Shown one piece after another: positions 51,359 through 61,091 of a stretch of 64,000 nt of DNA (position 1 is its first letter; each line of letters begins with the position of its first letter). This DNA is from Metabacillus malikii (GTDB lineage Bacteria > Bacillota > Bacilli > Bacillales > Bacillaceae). The notes below the pieces were generated by a model. It was not told where the DNA came from. It did no database searches and saw nothing but the letters and a program-made list of their open reading frames with translations. The position numbers were made by a program, and so were the translations under genes. The stretch spans positions 1 to 64,000 of the forward strand of contig NZ_JAUSUD010000023.1 of assembly GCF_030813355.1 (NCBI RefSeq). The letters run 5' to 3'.

Positions 51359-51374
51359 CCAACTGCCTGCTTCC

Positions 51375-52355
51375 CTAATTTCGCTCACTAGCCATTGGGG
51401 GTTGCTCCATCCAGTTGTTTTTAATCATTAAGTTCATGCCATCATCCGCATAAGTCATCATTTCTGCAATAAGCTTTGAGTATTCAAGTCCAACATCTCT
51501 GCGCATGATTGTCGCTAGACTGAACCCGTATTGTTCAATTCCACCACCTGATAGAATCGCGCCATGGAACATGATCAGCTTGTCTGAGAATGGTGATGTG
51601 GTAGAGTCTGAGACATATGTGTACCAAGGAGTTGCAGTTGATAGCTCGTCTTCCTCTAAGTACGAGCGCAGTTCTTTCAATGTTTTTGTACTCATTTCTT
51701 TCCCTCTTGTCAAAAAGTCCTTTACATCTTTTTCTTTCGCTACTTGTACAAATCCAATTAACAATGTTTTCGTTACTTCTATTGTTTGGATATTGAAGAA
51801 AAGATTTGCTATTTCTAATGCTGTTAATGGGCGTTTTTTGCCTAAAAATCCTTTTAAGTAGCCCATTTTGCTTATCATTTCCGATTGGGGTAGATCTGGA
51901 ATATATGATGGTCTGACGTATAAACCTTTCGATTGTAATAATTGCTTCGTTCTTGAGTTTAACTCTGTTGAAGAGCTGATACATTCCCGATAAAATTCAT
52001 GAACGTCCTTACGTGATACCATCGAAAGGGCTTTAGAATAAAATGACAATCCTAGGTTCGCTAAGTGAGACGTATAAAACAAAACAAATTCATCTGAAAA
52101 TAACCTTGGTGCTGATAGATTTACATCTTCGTTCGTGAAACCAAATGGAATCGGATGGTTGTCTTTTGCAAAAATGTCAGAAGTTATTTTCGTATGTATT
52201 TCCGACAAATCAAGTGCATACTTAAGCACTTCCTGAATCTCTTCGTCTTCACATTTTTCGATAAAATACTTTAAACAGCAAACAGCCATACTATCAACCA
52301 TATAATTTGTCCATAAATATGCTTTCTCTGATGCAGTTAGGTGTATCGTACTCAC
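51375..52355 (-). CDS. DUF3231-family protein
   Basis: 326 residues made of two similar ferritin-like helical halves: SEKAYLWTNYMVDSMAVCCL and a second KRPLTALEIANLFFNIQTIE, each followed by long helices, then a C-terminal MIKNNWMEQPPMA. DUF3231 proteins are common in spore formers, often in several copies; function unknown. A paralogue is at 59706. SD GGAGG upstream. Confidence 0.85.
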   Translation of the reverse strand: MSTIHLTASEKAYLWTNYMVDSMAVCCLKYFIEKCEDEEIQEVLKYALDLSEIHTKITSDIFAKDNHPIPFGFTNEDVNLSAPRLFSDEFVLFYTSHLANLGLSFYSKALSMVSRKDVHEFYRECISSSTELNSRTKQLLQSKGLYVRPSYIPDLPQSEMISKMGYLKGFLGKKRPLTALEIANLFFNIQTIEVTKTLLIGFVQVAKEKDVKDFLTRGKEMSTKTLKELRSYLEEDELSTATPWYTYVSDSTTSPFSDKLIMFHGAILSGGGIEQYGFSLATIMRRDVGLEYSKLIAEMMTYADDGMNLMIKNNWMEQPPMASERN

Positions 52356-52411
52356 TTCATTTCCTCCTAAATCGGTCTTTTTATTATCTTTAGGATGCTA
52401 GATGTTAAACA

Positions 52412-53614
52412 TTAAGTAGCAATAGAGTCGCCCCCCTGATTCCTAGCGATGACGGCAGCCATTGCTTTGGCGCTGATGAGGAGGCTTTTTTCGTTTATGT
52501 TGAATTTTGGATGGTGATGTGGATAGGTCTCTCCTGATTCGGGGCTTGCTCCGACGTAGAAGAAACAGCCTGGTACTTTTTCGAGATAGTAGGCAAAGTC
52601 TTCTGATGGCGGCTGTGGTGGTGTTTCTAATACACCCTCCACTTCTTTTATTGCTGCCTGTTCGAGTGCTTGCCTTACTTGTTCTGTTATTTCCGGGTCA
52701 TTATATAGGACCGGATAATCATTCTTATATTCAAAAATCGCTTTGACACCATATGTTGCTTCTAATCCTTTCGCAAAGTTTTGGAGCTCTGTTTCCACGA
52801 TATCTCGTGTTTCGACTGACATGGTGCGTACGTCCCCTTCTATTGTAACGGCATCTTTAATGACGTTGAACGAGCCTTTTCCATCAAAGTTTCCAATTGT
52901 AATCGAAGCAGTGTCAAATGGGTTAATCCGGCGGCTGACGATTGTTTGGACGTTCATGACAAAGGAGCTTGCCGCTACAATCGCATCGTTTGCTAAATGT
53001 GGTGAGGAGCCATGACCGCCCTTCCCTTGTACAATTAGTTTGAAATATGATCGACCTGTTTGTGTGTTCCCGCTTCGGTAATAGATATGACCTGTTTTCA
53101 TCGTGCTCATCACATGGATGCCGTATATTGCCTCAACTCCGTCTAGTACACCTGCCTTGATCATTCCGAGTGCACCACCTGGAGGCATTTCTTCAGCTGG
53201 TTGATGGATGATACGGATCGTTCCAGATAATTGGTCTTTATACTCCGCTAAAGTCTCCGCTAATACGAGCATATATGCGGTGTGAGCGTCATGACCACAT
53301 GCGTGCATTACTCCTTCGTTTTTTGAGGCAAAGGGCAGACCTGTTTCCTCTTTAATTGGCAAGGCATCAAAATCGGCGCGAATTGCAATCGTTTTTCCGG
53401 GTTTTGCACCTTTTATCGTGACGACAATTCCACGTTCACTACCGAAGTTCGTTTCAATTGAGTCGACCGGTACATTTTTATAAAAATCGCTGATATACTT
53501 TGCTGTTTCTTCTTCTTGGAATGAAAGTTCTGGATGTTCATGCAAGTAGCGGCGAATCTCAATCATCCGCTCTTCCTTTTCCTCTAAAGTTTTCATTAAG
53601 TCATCAATTAACAT
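52412..53614 (-). CDS. M20-family amidohydrolase (hippurate hydrolase/N-acyl-amino-acid deacylase-like)
   Basis: 400 residues from the ATG at 53614 (SD GAGGG). Metal-binding motifs MHACGHDAHTAYM, AEEMPPGGALGM and HHHPKFNINEKSL; PSEDFAYYLEKVPGCFFYVG near the end. Two-metal peptidase that removes acyl groups from amino acids or peptides. It starts 28 nt after the MFS transporter gene stops, so a transport-plus-hydrolysis operon is likely. Confidence 0.9.
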   Translation of the reverse strand: MLIDDLMKTLEEKEERMIEIRRYLHEHPELSFQEEETAKYISDFYKNVPVDSIETNFGSERGIVVTIKGAKPGKTIAIRADFDALPIKEETGLPFASKNEGVMHACGHDAHTAYMLVLAETLAEYKDQLSGTIRIIHQPAEEMPPGGALGMIKAGVLDGVEAIYGIHVMSTMKTGHIYYRSGNTQTGRSYFKLIVQGKGGHGSSPHLANDAIVAASSFVMNVQTIVSRRINPFDTASITIGNFDGKGSFNVIKDAVTIEGDVRTMSVETRDIVETELQNFAKGLEATYGVKAIFEYKNDYPVLYNDPEITEQVRQALEQAAIKEVEGVLETPPQPPSEDFAYYLEKVPGCFFYVGASPESGETYPHHHPKFNINEKSLLISAKAMAAVIARNQGGDSIAT

Positions 53615-53641
53615 CGAACGTTCCCTCACTTTTTCACACAC

Positions 53642-55081
53642 TTAATGTGTTGGATTTGGCTGGCCGGGTATCGGCTCACGATTAGGTGTTGTTTTTTCTG
53701 CTGTTGCTTTTCCGGCATCTTTCGGGACCATAAAAATAATCGAAAGGATGGAAAGGATACCGAAAATGACGTTGACGATAATCCCTGCTGTTGCGGCAAT
53801 TTCCAGGCTGCTAAATGCAGCAATTGAACTATATACGGTTGCCGAAATGGCGACACCGAATGCTCCGCCAAGCGAGCTCGCCATTTTGTAAATGCCTGCA
53901 GCTTCACCTACTTTGTTTGCAGGCGCATTGGCAACCGACGTGTCTGTTGATGGTGTTGCGTAAATCCCAAGTCCTAGTCCAAATAATGCGAAGCCAATAA
54001 AAACGACGACAGTGTATATAAAATCCGATAAAAATGTTAATCCCATCATCGCGACGCCAATTGTTGTAATGAGCGCGCCCCAAATCATCGGTGATTTTGC
54101 CCCTGCCTTTTGTAAAATTTTCTCTCCGACACGAATCATTGCCAATACGGCAACTAAATAACCTAAAGAAAGCATTCCTGATTGAAATGGATTGAAGCCC
54201 CTGCCAACTTGAACATACGTATTTGCGACAACAAGAGTACCGGCAATCGCATTTAGGAGAAAATTAGAAAACGTTGCCCCGGAATACGGTTTGTTTTTAA
54301 ATAACGCAAAGTCAATGAGGACGACCTCTTTGCTTTTTTCGACCTTAATGAAAATAAAAGCACCAATGATTGTGATTGCGACAAGAGCTATCGTGATGAA
54401 GCTTGTCCATCCTAAGTCTGAACCAAATGTAATGAAAACGTTTAGTGCAAGCATTGTGATGACAAAAATGACTAGCCCCGTATAATCAAATTTAAATGCA
54501 CCTGATGAGTGCCCTTTACTTTCCGGCGTCTCTTTAATAAGCCACATTCCTAGTAAGGCAAATAAAATAGAAAAAATGAAAATCCATTTCCAGCCGAGAT
54601 AGGTTGCAATGAATCCTCCTGCGAAGGAAGCCACACCTGAGCCACCCCAAGAGCCGATCGACCAGAAGCTAAGTGCACGCTGACGGTCAGCCCCTTCAAA
54701 ATAAGCCTTTATTAGCGCAATCGTTGCCGGCATAATACATGCAGCTGAGATTCCTTGGATGATGCGGCCAATGATTAATAATACAGCTCCTTGTGCTAAA
54801 ACGAGGCATAGCGACCCGATTACGCTTAAAATCAGTCCGAAATAGGTCATTTTCTTGCGGCCGATTTTATCTGCGAGTCCTCCTGCTGCCACGATAAACA
54901 TCCCAGAGAATAATGCCGTTAAACTAATCGCGATGTTTAATGTTCCAAGTGAAATTCCTAAATCTTTTTGAACGGCTGGTACGACGTTGACCATCGCCTG
55001 GGCAAAGAGCCAAAACGTTATTACGCCAAAGACAATCCCGGTAATCATTTTATTTGTGCCTTTATAGTTTGTTGTTTCCAT
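53642..55081 (-). CDS. MFS transporter, DHA2-like (14-TM) drug/metabolite exporter
   Basis: 479 residues, about 14 membrane segments. Motif A GLADKIGRKKMTYFGLIL after TM2 and GRIIQGISAACIMPATIALI (motif C region). SD AGGAGG. A terminal soluble tail (KTTPNREPIPGQPNP). It could carry the amidohydrolase's substrate or an antibiotic; not resolvable from sequence. Confidence 0.88.
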   Translation of the reverse strand: METTNYKGTNKMITGIVFGVITFWLFAQAMVNVVPAVQKDLGISLGTLNIAISLTALFSGMFIVAAGGLADKIGRKKMTYFGLILSVIGSLCLVLAQGAVLLIIGRIIQGISAACIMPATIALIKAYFEGADRQRALSFWSIGSWGGSGVASFAGGFIATYLGWKWIFIFSILFALLGMWLIKETPESKGHSSGAFKFDYTGLVIFVITMLALNVFITFGSDLGWTSFITIALVAITIIGAFIFIKVEKSKEVVLIDFALFKNKPYSGATFSNFLLNAIAGTLVVANTYVQVGRGFNPFQSGMLSLGYLVAVLAMIRVGEKILQKAGAKSPMIWGALITTIGVAMMGLTFLSDFIYTVVVFIGFALFGLGLGIYATPSTDTSVANAPANKVGEAAGIYKMASSLGGAFGVAISATVYSSIAAFSSLEIAATAGIIVNVIFGILSILSIIFMVPKDAGKATAEKTTPNREPIPGQPNPTH

Positions 55082-55108
55082 CTTGTACCTCCTAGGTTTC
55101 TTTTAATT

Positions 55109-55126
55109 GAAGCAGAGGAACCGTCC
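55109..55126. repeat. REP-like repeat, left half split by a MITE
   Basis: GAAGCAGAGGAACCGTCC, then the MITE begins; the matching right half (GAACCGTCCCCGTGCTTCC) is at 55560-55578. Confidence 0.75.
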
Positions 55127-55559
55127 GAGACCACTGAAAAAGTCTTGTTAAAAGAAAAATAGAATTTATCGTACAAAGTTGACGTTCAGTTTGATTGCAG
55201 CACGAGTACTCGCTTTCCGCGGGGTGGGTGCTGAGCCTCATAGCTCCTTGCGGCACGAACAAGCAAACTTCAGGTCACCTCCCTACGATAAGTCATCATC
55301 GATTCGCCATACGGCTCATCGTGATTCCTTTGGTCTTAGTCGATGCCCCTCCAGTTTGTACGTCGATGGGCAAGCCGCCTACGCTTTTCGTACTCCTCAG
55401 CGCAAACGCCTGCTCACGTCTCAGCTCTCCCACGCATCCCGCAGGAGTCTCTCAGGTCAGCTCCAACCAAACTATACGTAGGATAAGCACATTAAATGTA
55501 CAATAAATTGTTTAAGAGTAGATACTTATCTGAAATCAGTATACTTTTTCAGTGGCTTC
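55127..55559. mobile_element. MITE-like element with TIRs of IS1182 type
   Basis: Ends are inverted: CCACTGAAAAAGT (55131-55143) and ACTTTTTCAGTGG (55543-55555), 13 bp perfect. No transposase frame fits inside, so it is non-autonomous. It is inserted in a REP-like copy, and GAACCGTCC occurs on both sides (9 bp, possibly a target duplication). Family assignment is from remembered TIR sequence. Confidence 0.6.
55190..55480. repeat. Bacillaceae intergenic repeat (CTTTCCGCGGGG...CCGCAGGAGT type) inside the MITE
   Basis: ACTCGCTTTCCGCGGGG and GCTGAGCCTC on one side, CCCGCAGGAGTCTC and GCTCC on the other form the two ends of a GC-rich palindromic repeat widespread in Bacillus and relatives (from memory). 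Open frames across it (about 100 codons) have no SD and are not genes. Confidence 0.6.
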
Positions 55560-55592
55560 GAACCGTCCCCGTGCTTCCTGTCTGCTTCATTG

Positions 55593-56711
55593 CTAGTCCA
55601 TGGAAGCAGAGGAACCGTCCCTCTGCTTCCATTTTTTTCGGATGACGGTAATGAGAAAGATGATTGGGATGTAGCAAAAGATAAAGGTGATTCCGCAAGT
55701 TGTAACGACTTTATCTAGTAAGTGTGAGAATCCGATTTCAATGAATAGGCTGTTGACGATGTGAAACACGGTAAGGAATGCGATTAAGATATACGTCGAT
55801 TTAAGCTTTGGTATCGTTAGCTTAAATGACCTAACCGCTGCCCAAAGGTTGATGCACACTACAGGCATGACAACTAATAACCATGTGAAGATAAAAATAA
55901 ATTCAAAGCGTTCTAAAAATGGTAGTTGAATAATTTTAATGAGCGTCAAGGTTGGCCATGTTAAATGTTCCAGCTTCCCTTGTGTGAAAAATAGAAAAGT
56001 GATAACCGCTATGACTGTATATAGCAAAGTCGTATAAAGGGTGGCAATGTGTCCCCATTTATGTGACGTTTCGCGTTCGCTTATAAAGGGATAGAAAATA
56101 AGCACAGATTCAAATCCCATGTATACTGGGAGTACTTCCTTCGCAGAGATAAGATAGTCGTTTAAGTGATAATTGAATATTGGTGTAAGATAAGAGATCT
56201 CTGCGTAATTCAGTAAATATAATATGGATAATAGTAAAAAACTTGGTATAACTACGCCCCAATAGGCAATCGCGGTAATGATTCGAAATCCACCAGACAC
56301 TACATAGTAAATCAGTACACAAAAGAGCAAAGAAAACTCCCAGCTTGCAATTCCATCAAATACCCATATTTGCAAAAGATCGATGTAGGTATGTAATGAA
56401 TTTAAGCTAATCAATGCTAAATAAATTGCAATCGTGATGCTAATCAGTCCACCTAGATATTTTCCAAAAACTTCTCTGTGGAGAGAAAGAATATCCCCTG
56501 TACTTGAATGCTTCAAGATGTATAGCATCATAAATAAAATTACATGCATAAATAATCCGGTTGCGAAAACAGAAATCCACGCATCTTGACCTGCACCGCC
56601 GATAATATTGACTTGAAACGATAAAACAGCAACCCCAGTCTGTGTAGAATGGATCAGGAAAAACAAAAAATATGGCGAGACCATTTTATTTTCTTTGACG
56701 ATTGATTTCAT
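55593..56711 (-). CDS. gerKB: Spore germination permease, GerB/GerKB-type
   Basis: Ten-TM permease of the amino acid/polyamine/organocation type (372 residues from ATG 56711, chosen for AGGATGATGAGA; an earlier frame start at 56750 has no SD). VNIIGGAGQDAW in TM region 1-2, many membrane segments to residue 350. It is the nutrient-sensing permease subunit of a germinant receptor. The last residues KQRDGSSASMD come from a REP-like repeat that has replaced the original 3' end. Confidence 0.85.
   Translation of the reverse strand: MKSIVKENKMVSPYFLFFLIHSTQTGVAVLSFQVNIIGGAGQDAWISVFATGLFMHVILFMMLYILKHSSTGDILSLHREVFGKYLGGLISITIAIYLALISLNSLHTYIDLLQIWVFDGIASWEFSLLFCVLIYYVVSGGFRIITAIAYWGVVIPSFLLLSILYLLNYAEISYLTPIFNYHLNDYLISAKEVLPVYMGFESVLIFYPFISERETSHKWGHIATLYTTLLYTVIAVITFLFFTQGKLEHLTWPTLTLIKIIQLPFLERFEFIFIFTWLLVVMPVVCINLWAAVRSFKLTIPKLKSTYILIAFLTVFHIVNSLFIEIGFSHLLDKVVTTCGITFIFCYIPIIFLITVIRKKWKQRDGSSASMD
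55602..55630. repeat. REP-like palindromic repeat inside the gerB 3' end
   Basis: GGAAGCAGAGGAACCGTCCC and TCTGCTTCC. It encodes the last ~10 residues of the permease on the minus strand. Confidence 0.85.
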
Positions 56712-56730
56712 TCTCATCATCCTATTTTGA

Positions 56731-57813
56731 TTAGCCTTCAAGGCCAGCATGTATAATTTCTACATCTACGTTTACATCAATTGGTATGGAAGGATATTGT
56801 TCATAAAAGGCTTCCCTTTTCCAAGACCTGTCCTTTGAACGGACAATATTGCCAATTCCAATTGGGTCAACCTCTTCCTCTTGAAAAGTTGTCAATAAAT
56901 CGGCTATATCCTTTTCTAGCTTGTCCTCAACTTTCTTTGTTATCTTCATCACATCTTCAACTTTTTTAATATCAAAACGATCTGGAAACTGTGTAAGGGT
57001 CATTTTTAGCTGAAAACGCAAATCTAATTTCCCCTTCTCCCATCTCCACTTGCTATCACTTTTAAAGTTTTGAACAGATATTAATTCTGTTCGATTATGG
57101 TCGGAATCTTCCATTGTATAAGTACCTTCAGAGCGCTTATCTATTAAAAAAGATAATAATATGCTTTCATCCGGTGATAATTGAAGCTTTAATTTATCGT
57201 CCTTAAAAATCCCCACTCCTTCAACTACAATCTTATCTTCCTTAATCGTAATCATTGGGACAAAAGCATCCATTCCTTTACCATAAAAATGATTTAAAAA
57301 GATATGCAGGTTTGAGTTTGGCAGTCCTGCTCCTTCCATATTATGTTTTAATGTATCGGCTAACGTCAGTGATTTTTCTTTTTTGAATGTTTTCAACGTT
57401 TCTCTCGCAGAATCTGTAGAAATCGCAATTTGGATATTTGTCCCGACTTGAGGATTGATTAAAAATCGTTCGACCATATCTTTAATGCCAGCCTCGGCAT
57501 AGTTTTTGCCGAATAACATGACTCGAATTTTCCCCATTTCAATTGGCGTACTCGTATGTCGCGACATCTTCGGTACAAATAAATCACCGCTAACTGCTTC
57601 TTCCTCGATTAATTTAATTTCATCACTGTTTTTGCTCATCGTGTATTGAGGGATAAGTGCCGTCCCTTTTAATTGACCATTCTCTCCTAAGTCAAAACCG
57701 AACACATGGACAATACTGATTTTGTCGATGATTCTCGTTCTCGTGCACCCAACGAGACAAGCAAGACAAATGATGATTGTAACGAGGACGTAAATTTTTC
57801 GCTGTTTTATCAT
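56731..57813 (-). CDS. gerKC: Spore germination lipoprotein, Ger(x)C / GerKC-type
   Basis: 360 residues. Signal peptide with lipobox LVGC (Cys 23) and the GerAC fold (RIIDKISIVHVFGFDLGENG and KIRVMLFGKNYAEAGIKDM, GVGIFKDDKL). It anchors to the outer face of the spore inner membrane as the C subunit of a germinant receptor. Gene order A-C-B matches gerK rather than gerA/gerB. Confidence 0.88.
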   Translation of the reverse strand: MIKQRKIYVLVTIIICLACLVGCTRTRIIDKISIVHVFGFDLGENGQLKGTALIPQYTMSKNSDEIKLIEEEAVSGDLFVPKMSRHTSTPIEMGKIRVMLFGKNYAEAGIKDMVERFLINPQVGTNIQIAISTDSARETLKTFKKEKSLTLADTLKHNMEGAGLPNSNLHIFLNHFYGKGMDAFVPMITIKEDKIVVEGVGIFKDDKLKLQLSPDESILLSFLIDKRSEGTYTMEDSDHNRTELISVQNFKSDSKWRWEKGKLDLRFQLKMTLTQFPDRFDIKKVEDVMKITKKVEDKLEKDIADLLTTFQEEEVDPIGIGNIVRSKDRSWKREAFYEQYPSIPIDVNVDVEIIHAGLEG

Positions 57814-57832
57814 TGCTACACCTTCACAAAAA

Positions 57833-59356
57833 TTATTCGGTATTTAACCCATCTTCACTGTCTCTCCCTGAAGCAGGATTGTATTTTTTTATACTTAACG
57901 GTCTTAAATACCATGGACGTTTTTCTGTATGTTCATAATCAGGCCTAATAAAGGAACTAGCCACGCCACCGCGTCGATATGGATAAAGCGGAAGCATATA
58001 TGGAACTCCTAATGATTTCAGACGTGCTAAATGGGCAATTAAGATGATTAACCCTACATAAATCCCTAAACCACCCCATATTGCAGCTAGTACGATAAAC
58101 GGGTACCTTAATAATCGTACGGCATTTGACATTTTATAAATCGGGGTTGTAAAGGAAGACAATGCAGCAAGTGCCACGATAATTAAAAGAATATTACTCG
58201 TCAGTGCCGCTTCTACTGTTGCTTGTCCTATAACGATACCGCCAACAATCCCAAGAGTTTGACCAATTTTGGTTGGCAATCTTCCCCCGGCTTCCCTCAA
58301 TAGGTCAATGGTAATTTCTAAAAATAGCACCTCGAAAACAGGTGGAAACGGTACATTTGCCCGAGAAAAGATTATTGGTCCTAATAGGTCCTTCGGTACA
58401 ACTTCATAATGAAACGTTAAAATCGCGACGTAAAAGGAAGTAGCAAAGATGGAAAACAAAATGCCAAAGACCCTAATTAATTTGAAAAATGATGCAATTA
58501 CTGTCGGAAGGTAAAAGTCCTCCGGGTTTGAAAAAAACTCCATTAGTGATACAGGACCAATGACTGCATAGGAGGATTTGTCACTGATCAACACAACCTG
58601 ACCTTGCACAAGTGCTCCTACAGTCCGGTCGACTCGTTCTGTTGTGATGTATAAAGGAAACGGTGTTCTACTATGGTCTGAAATCAATAGCTCTAAATGT
58701 GTGTTGTCAAAATTGACATCAATATCAAGGTCATCTAGTCGCTGTTTCACGGTGTTCGTGTATTGCGGATTTGTAATGCCATCTAAATAGGCAAGCACTA
58801 CTTTTGTCTGCGACCTTGAACCGACAATGACCTCTTCAAAAATTAAATCTGTAGAATTCAAATGGTCTCTGATTAAATGAAGGTTTGTAGACAGGTCCTC
58901 AATAAACCCAACTTTCGGTCCTAGTACATTAAATTCGTTTTGTGTATCATTCGTTTCCCGTTGTCCTAGTCGGGAATAATTGATATCAACGAGGGCAAAT
59001 TCGTCTTTTTTTTCTTTAAAATAGATGAGAATTTCCCCGTTATGGAGTGCTTTTTCTACATCTGCTGGTTTCGTTTTGATTTTGATTCCTTCGATTGGAA
59101 TGATGTTTTTTATATCTGAGAGCTCATTTATCGAGGACGCATTTTCTTTTACATACGGTAAGACCGACTTTTGAAGGACGCTTGAATCGACTAATGTTTT
59201 ATAAAAGCTGATTTGCAAGGCTTGATTAAGTTCTGATGGTGTGATCGTTGTGAAATCACTTGACTTTTCTGACTTGTCAAACACTTCTTTTATCGTTTTT
59301 TCTTTTGTTTCGTAGCCTTTTTTCGGCTGTCGTTTGGAACGCTTCTTTCTTAACAT
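57833..59356 (-). CDS. gerKA: Spore germination protein, GerA/GerKA-type
   Basis: 507 residues. N-terminal soluble GerA domain (50-290, LDGITNPQYTNTVKQRLDD, LLISDHSRTPFPLYITTERV, SYAVIGPVSLMEFF) then about five membrane segments (LLGPIIFSRANVPFPPVFEV, GRLPTKIGQTLGIVGG). It is the A subunit of a nutrient germinant receptor with the downstream C and B subunits. Forespore sigma-G control is expected, but no convincing sigma-G box was found. Confidence 0.92.
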   Translation of the reverse strand: MLRKKRSKRQPKKGYETKEKTIKEVFDKSEKSSDFTTITPSELNQALQISFYKTLVDSSVLQKSVLPYVKENASSINELSDIKNIIPIEGIKIKTKPADVEKALHNGEILIYFKEKKDEFALVDINYSRLGQRETNDTQNEFNVLGPKVGFIEDLSTNLHLIRDHLNSTDLIFEEVIVGSRSQTKVVLAYLDGITNPQYTNTVKQRLDDLDIDVNFDNTHLELLISDHSRTPFPLYITTERVDRTVGALVQGQVVLISDKSSYAVIGPVSLMEFFSNPEDFYLPTVIASFFKLIRVFGILFSIFATSFYVAILTFHYEVVPKDLLGPIIFSRANVPFPPVFEVLFLEITIDLLREAGGRLPTKIGQTLGIVGGIVIGQATVEAALTSNILLIIVALAALSSFTTPIYKMSNAVRLLRYPFIVLAAIWGGLGIYVGLIILIAHLARLKSLGVPYMLPLYPYRRGGVASSFIRPDYEHTEKRPWYLRPLSIKKYNPASGRDSEDGLNTE

Positions 59357-59526
59357 GGTTTCACCTAGTCCTGACCTTAATATTCATGGGTATAGATAGT
59401 ATTTATTTACAGGATTGGAATTATGCTAAAAACTTTTTGGGGAAGCTTGATATTTGACGACATAATAGTTGTAATATTTTAGGGGTTGTGAAAAGTTCTT
59501 GTTATTAAAATTGTTTGATAAGAAAA
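59357..59526. other. Upstream region of the ger operon
   Basis: No gene. No clear sigma-G type boxes were seen. Confidence 0.4.
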
Positions 59527-59553
59527 AGCGATCCTTCGTGGAGTAGGATCGCT
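59527..59553 (-). terminator. Intrinsic terminator of the DUF3231 gene
   Basis: 8-bp arms AGCGATCC/GGATCGCT, T run (TTTTTCTT) on the minus strand, about 150 nt after the stop at 59706. Confidence 0.7.
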
Positions 59554-59705
59554 AATCTTATTAAATATGTACATGTTATGTTCTCCTATTACCTAGGATA
59601 AACGACTTGGTCGATTGAGATGGTGATAATGAAGGGTTCCTTGTTTCACCATTGTTATCTTTTACTCTGGCTTGTGTAATGGCCTGACTACATTTTTCGA
59701 TTGAT

Positions 59706-60740
59706 CTAGGAAGCAGAGGAACCGTCCCCCTGCTTCCCCGCTAAGCTTTGGCGGTCTTCTGCTAGTGGGGGTTGTTCGAGCCAGCCGTTTTTGATTAGTA
59801 GTTCTGCGCCGTCCTCGACGTAGAGGCAGACTTCGGCGATGAATTTTGTGTAATCTGCCGCGATGTCTCTTCTTTGGGAGACGGATAAGCCTGCTCCATA
59901 ATAGCCGATGGCCGCTGAGACCAGTGTGACGATATGATAGAGCATTAATTTTTCTGAGTATGGAGATACCGTTGAATTCGTTACTTCAGATATCCATGAT
60001 TTCGGCGTAGACAATTCTTCATTTGTTAATGTATTGTTAAAGGCAGTAAAATGCTTTTGGCAAATTTTCTTTCCTCTTTCGAAATATTTTTGAATTTCTT
60101 TTGTTTGGGAAACTTGAGCAAATCCTAATTCTAATACAATTTTTGAAATGTCCTTTTTCATATTAAAATGCATGCCACTAATTTCGATGACGCTTAATGG
60201 GCGTTTTTTTCCAAACCAGCCTGCTAAATATTGTTGGTTCTCCACGAAATCAATTTCGCTTGGTGGATTCACCCTTGATGGCTTACTGTAAAGCCCTTTG
60301 TTAAGCATGACATTTATGATTCGTTTATGTAGCTCCATTGTTTCCTTATTGCATGTGATAAAGTAATCGATTTGGTCTTCTCTACAGGAGGTTGCAACGG
60401 CACCTGCATAGCCCGTTAATCCGAGTAGCGTCATGACGTGCATATAATTCATCATGAACGCGTCAGTGAATAAAGGTGGGGCACTTATATTTATGTCTTC
60501 CTCTACAGTAAAACCCTTAGGTATAGGATATTGACTTTCGTGAAAAAACTCTTTGATTTTTTCAATATGTGATTTTGCAAGTTTAAGGGCAAATTGTAAT
60601 ACGTCTTTTATATCCTGGTCCTTTGCATGTTCAATTGAATGGGTAAGAATACATATTGAGATCGAATCGTTCATGTATTGAGTCCATAGATTTGCGATTT
60701 CTGCTGATGTTAAATCAACAGGATGGCTAATATTTTCCAC
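59706..60740 (-). CDS. DUF3231-family protein, longer paralogue
   Basis: 344 residues from a GTG at 60740 (SD AGGAGG). Two helical ferritin-like halves (VDLTSAEIANLWTQYMNDS; KRPLSVIEISGMHFNMKKD). Paralogue of 51375-52355, with the same last common helix (ELLIKNGWLEQPPLAEDRQS). The final SLAGKQGDGSSAS comes from a REP-like repeat at the 3' end. Confidence 0.86.
   Translation of the reverse strand: MENISHPVDLTSAEIANLWTQYMNDSISICILTHSIEHAKDQDIKDVLQFALKLAKSHIEKIKEFFHESQYPIPKGFTVEEDINISAPPLFTDAFMMNYMHVMTLLGLTGYAGAVATSCREDQIDYFITCNKETMELHKRIINVMLNKGLYSKPSRVNPPSEIDFVENQQYLAGWFGKKRPLSVIEISGMHFNMKKDISKIVLELGFAQVSQTKEIQKYFERGKKICQKHFTAFNNTLTNEELSTPKSWISEVTNSTVSPYSEKLMLYHIVTLVSAAIGYYGAGLSVSQRRDIAADYTKFIAEVCLYVEDGAELLIKNGWLEQPPLAEDRQSLAGKQGDGSSAS
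59709..59737. repeat. REP-like palindromic repeat at the end of a DUF3231 gene
   Basis: GGAAGCAGAGGAACCGTCCC and CCTGCTTCC. Encodes KQGDGSSAS on the minus strand and, three bases on, the stop codon. Confidence 0.88.
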
Positions 60741-60857
60741 AAAAGAACCTCCTATAGCTATCATTCGATACTGTTATTCGCTATAGACTATGTTTCCCAG
60801 ACAAGAGAATAATATGAAAAAAATTATGAGGTTGATAGGGGCTCATATTGTTTTCGC

Positions 60858-60890
60858 ACAAAAAAAACAGACTGCTGGAATGAGTCTGTT
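60858..60890 (-). terminator. Intrinsic terminator of the Abi gene
   Basis: Arms ACAGACT/AGTCTGT (60867-60873, 60883-60889), then T8 on the minus strand. About 200 nt after the Abi stop. Confidence 0.7.
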
Positions 60891-60968
60891 GAGAAAACAT
60901 TTGAGGTGTTCCTTTGTTAACAATAATATACTATGCAGAATTCAAGTAATACGTCACGAGTAATTTGG

Positions 60969-61026
60969 AGTACAAGGAGTAAAATCGTGGAAGCAAAGTG
61001 TCGGTGAGCAAAGTACTCCTTGTACT
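60969..61026. other. 13-bp inverted repeat between the Abi stop and its terminator
   Basis: AGTACAAGGAGTA (60969-60981) and TACTCCTTGTACT (61014-61026), perfect arms and a 32-nt loop. Not followed by a T run; purpose unknown. Confidence 0.55.
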
Positions 61027-61091
61027 TACCATCTAAAATGTACAAAAGGAAAAAGTTTTATCCAGAAAAAACAACATTTTTGATGATGAGT

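Noticed and set aside
55179-55506. Two ~100-codon plus-strand frames
   Set aside because: They lie in a GC-rich intergenic repeat inside a MITE and lack SD and codon bias.
59357-59460. Sigma-G promoter for the ger operon
   Set aside because: No pair of boxes with acceptable match and spacing was found upstream of the ATG.
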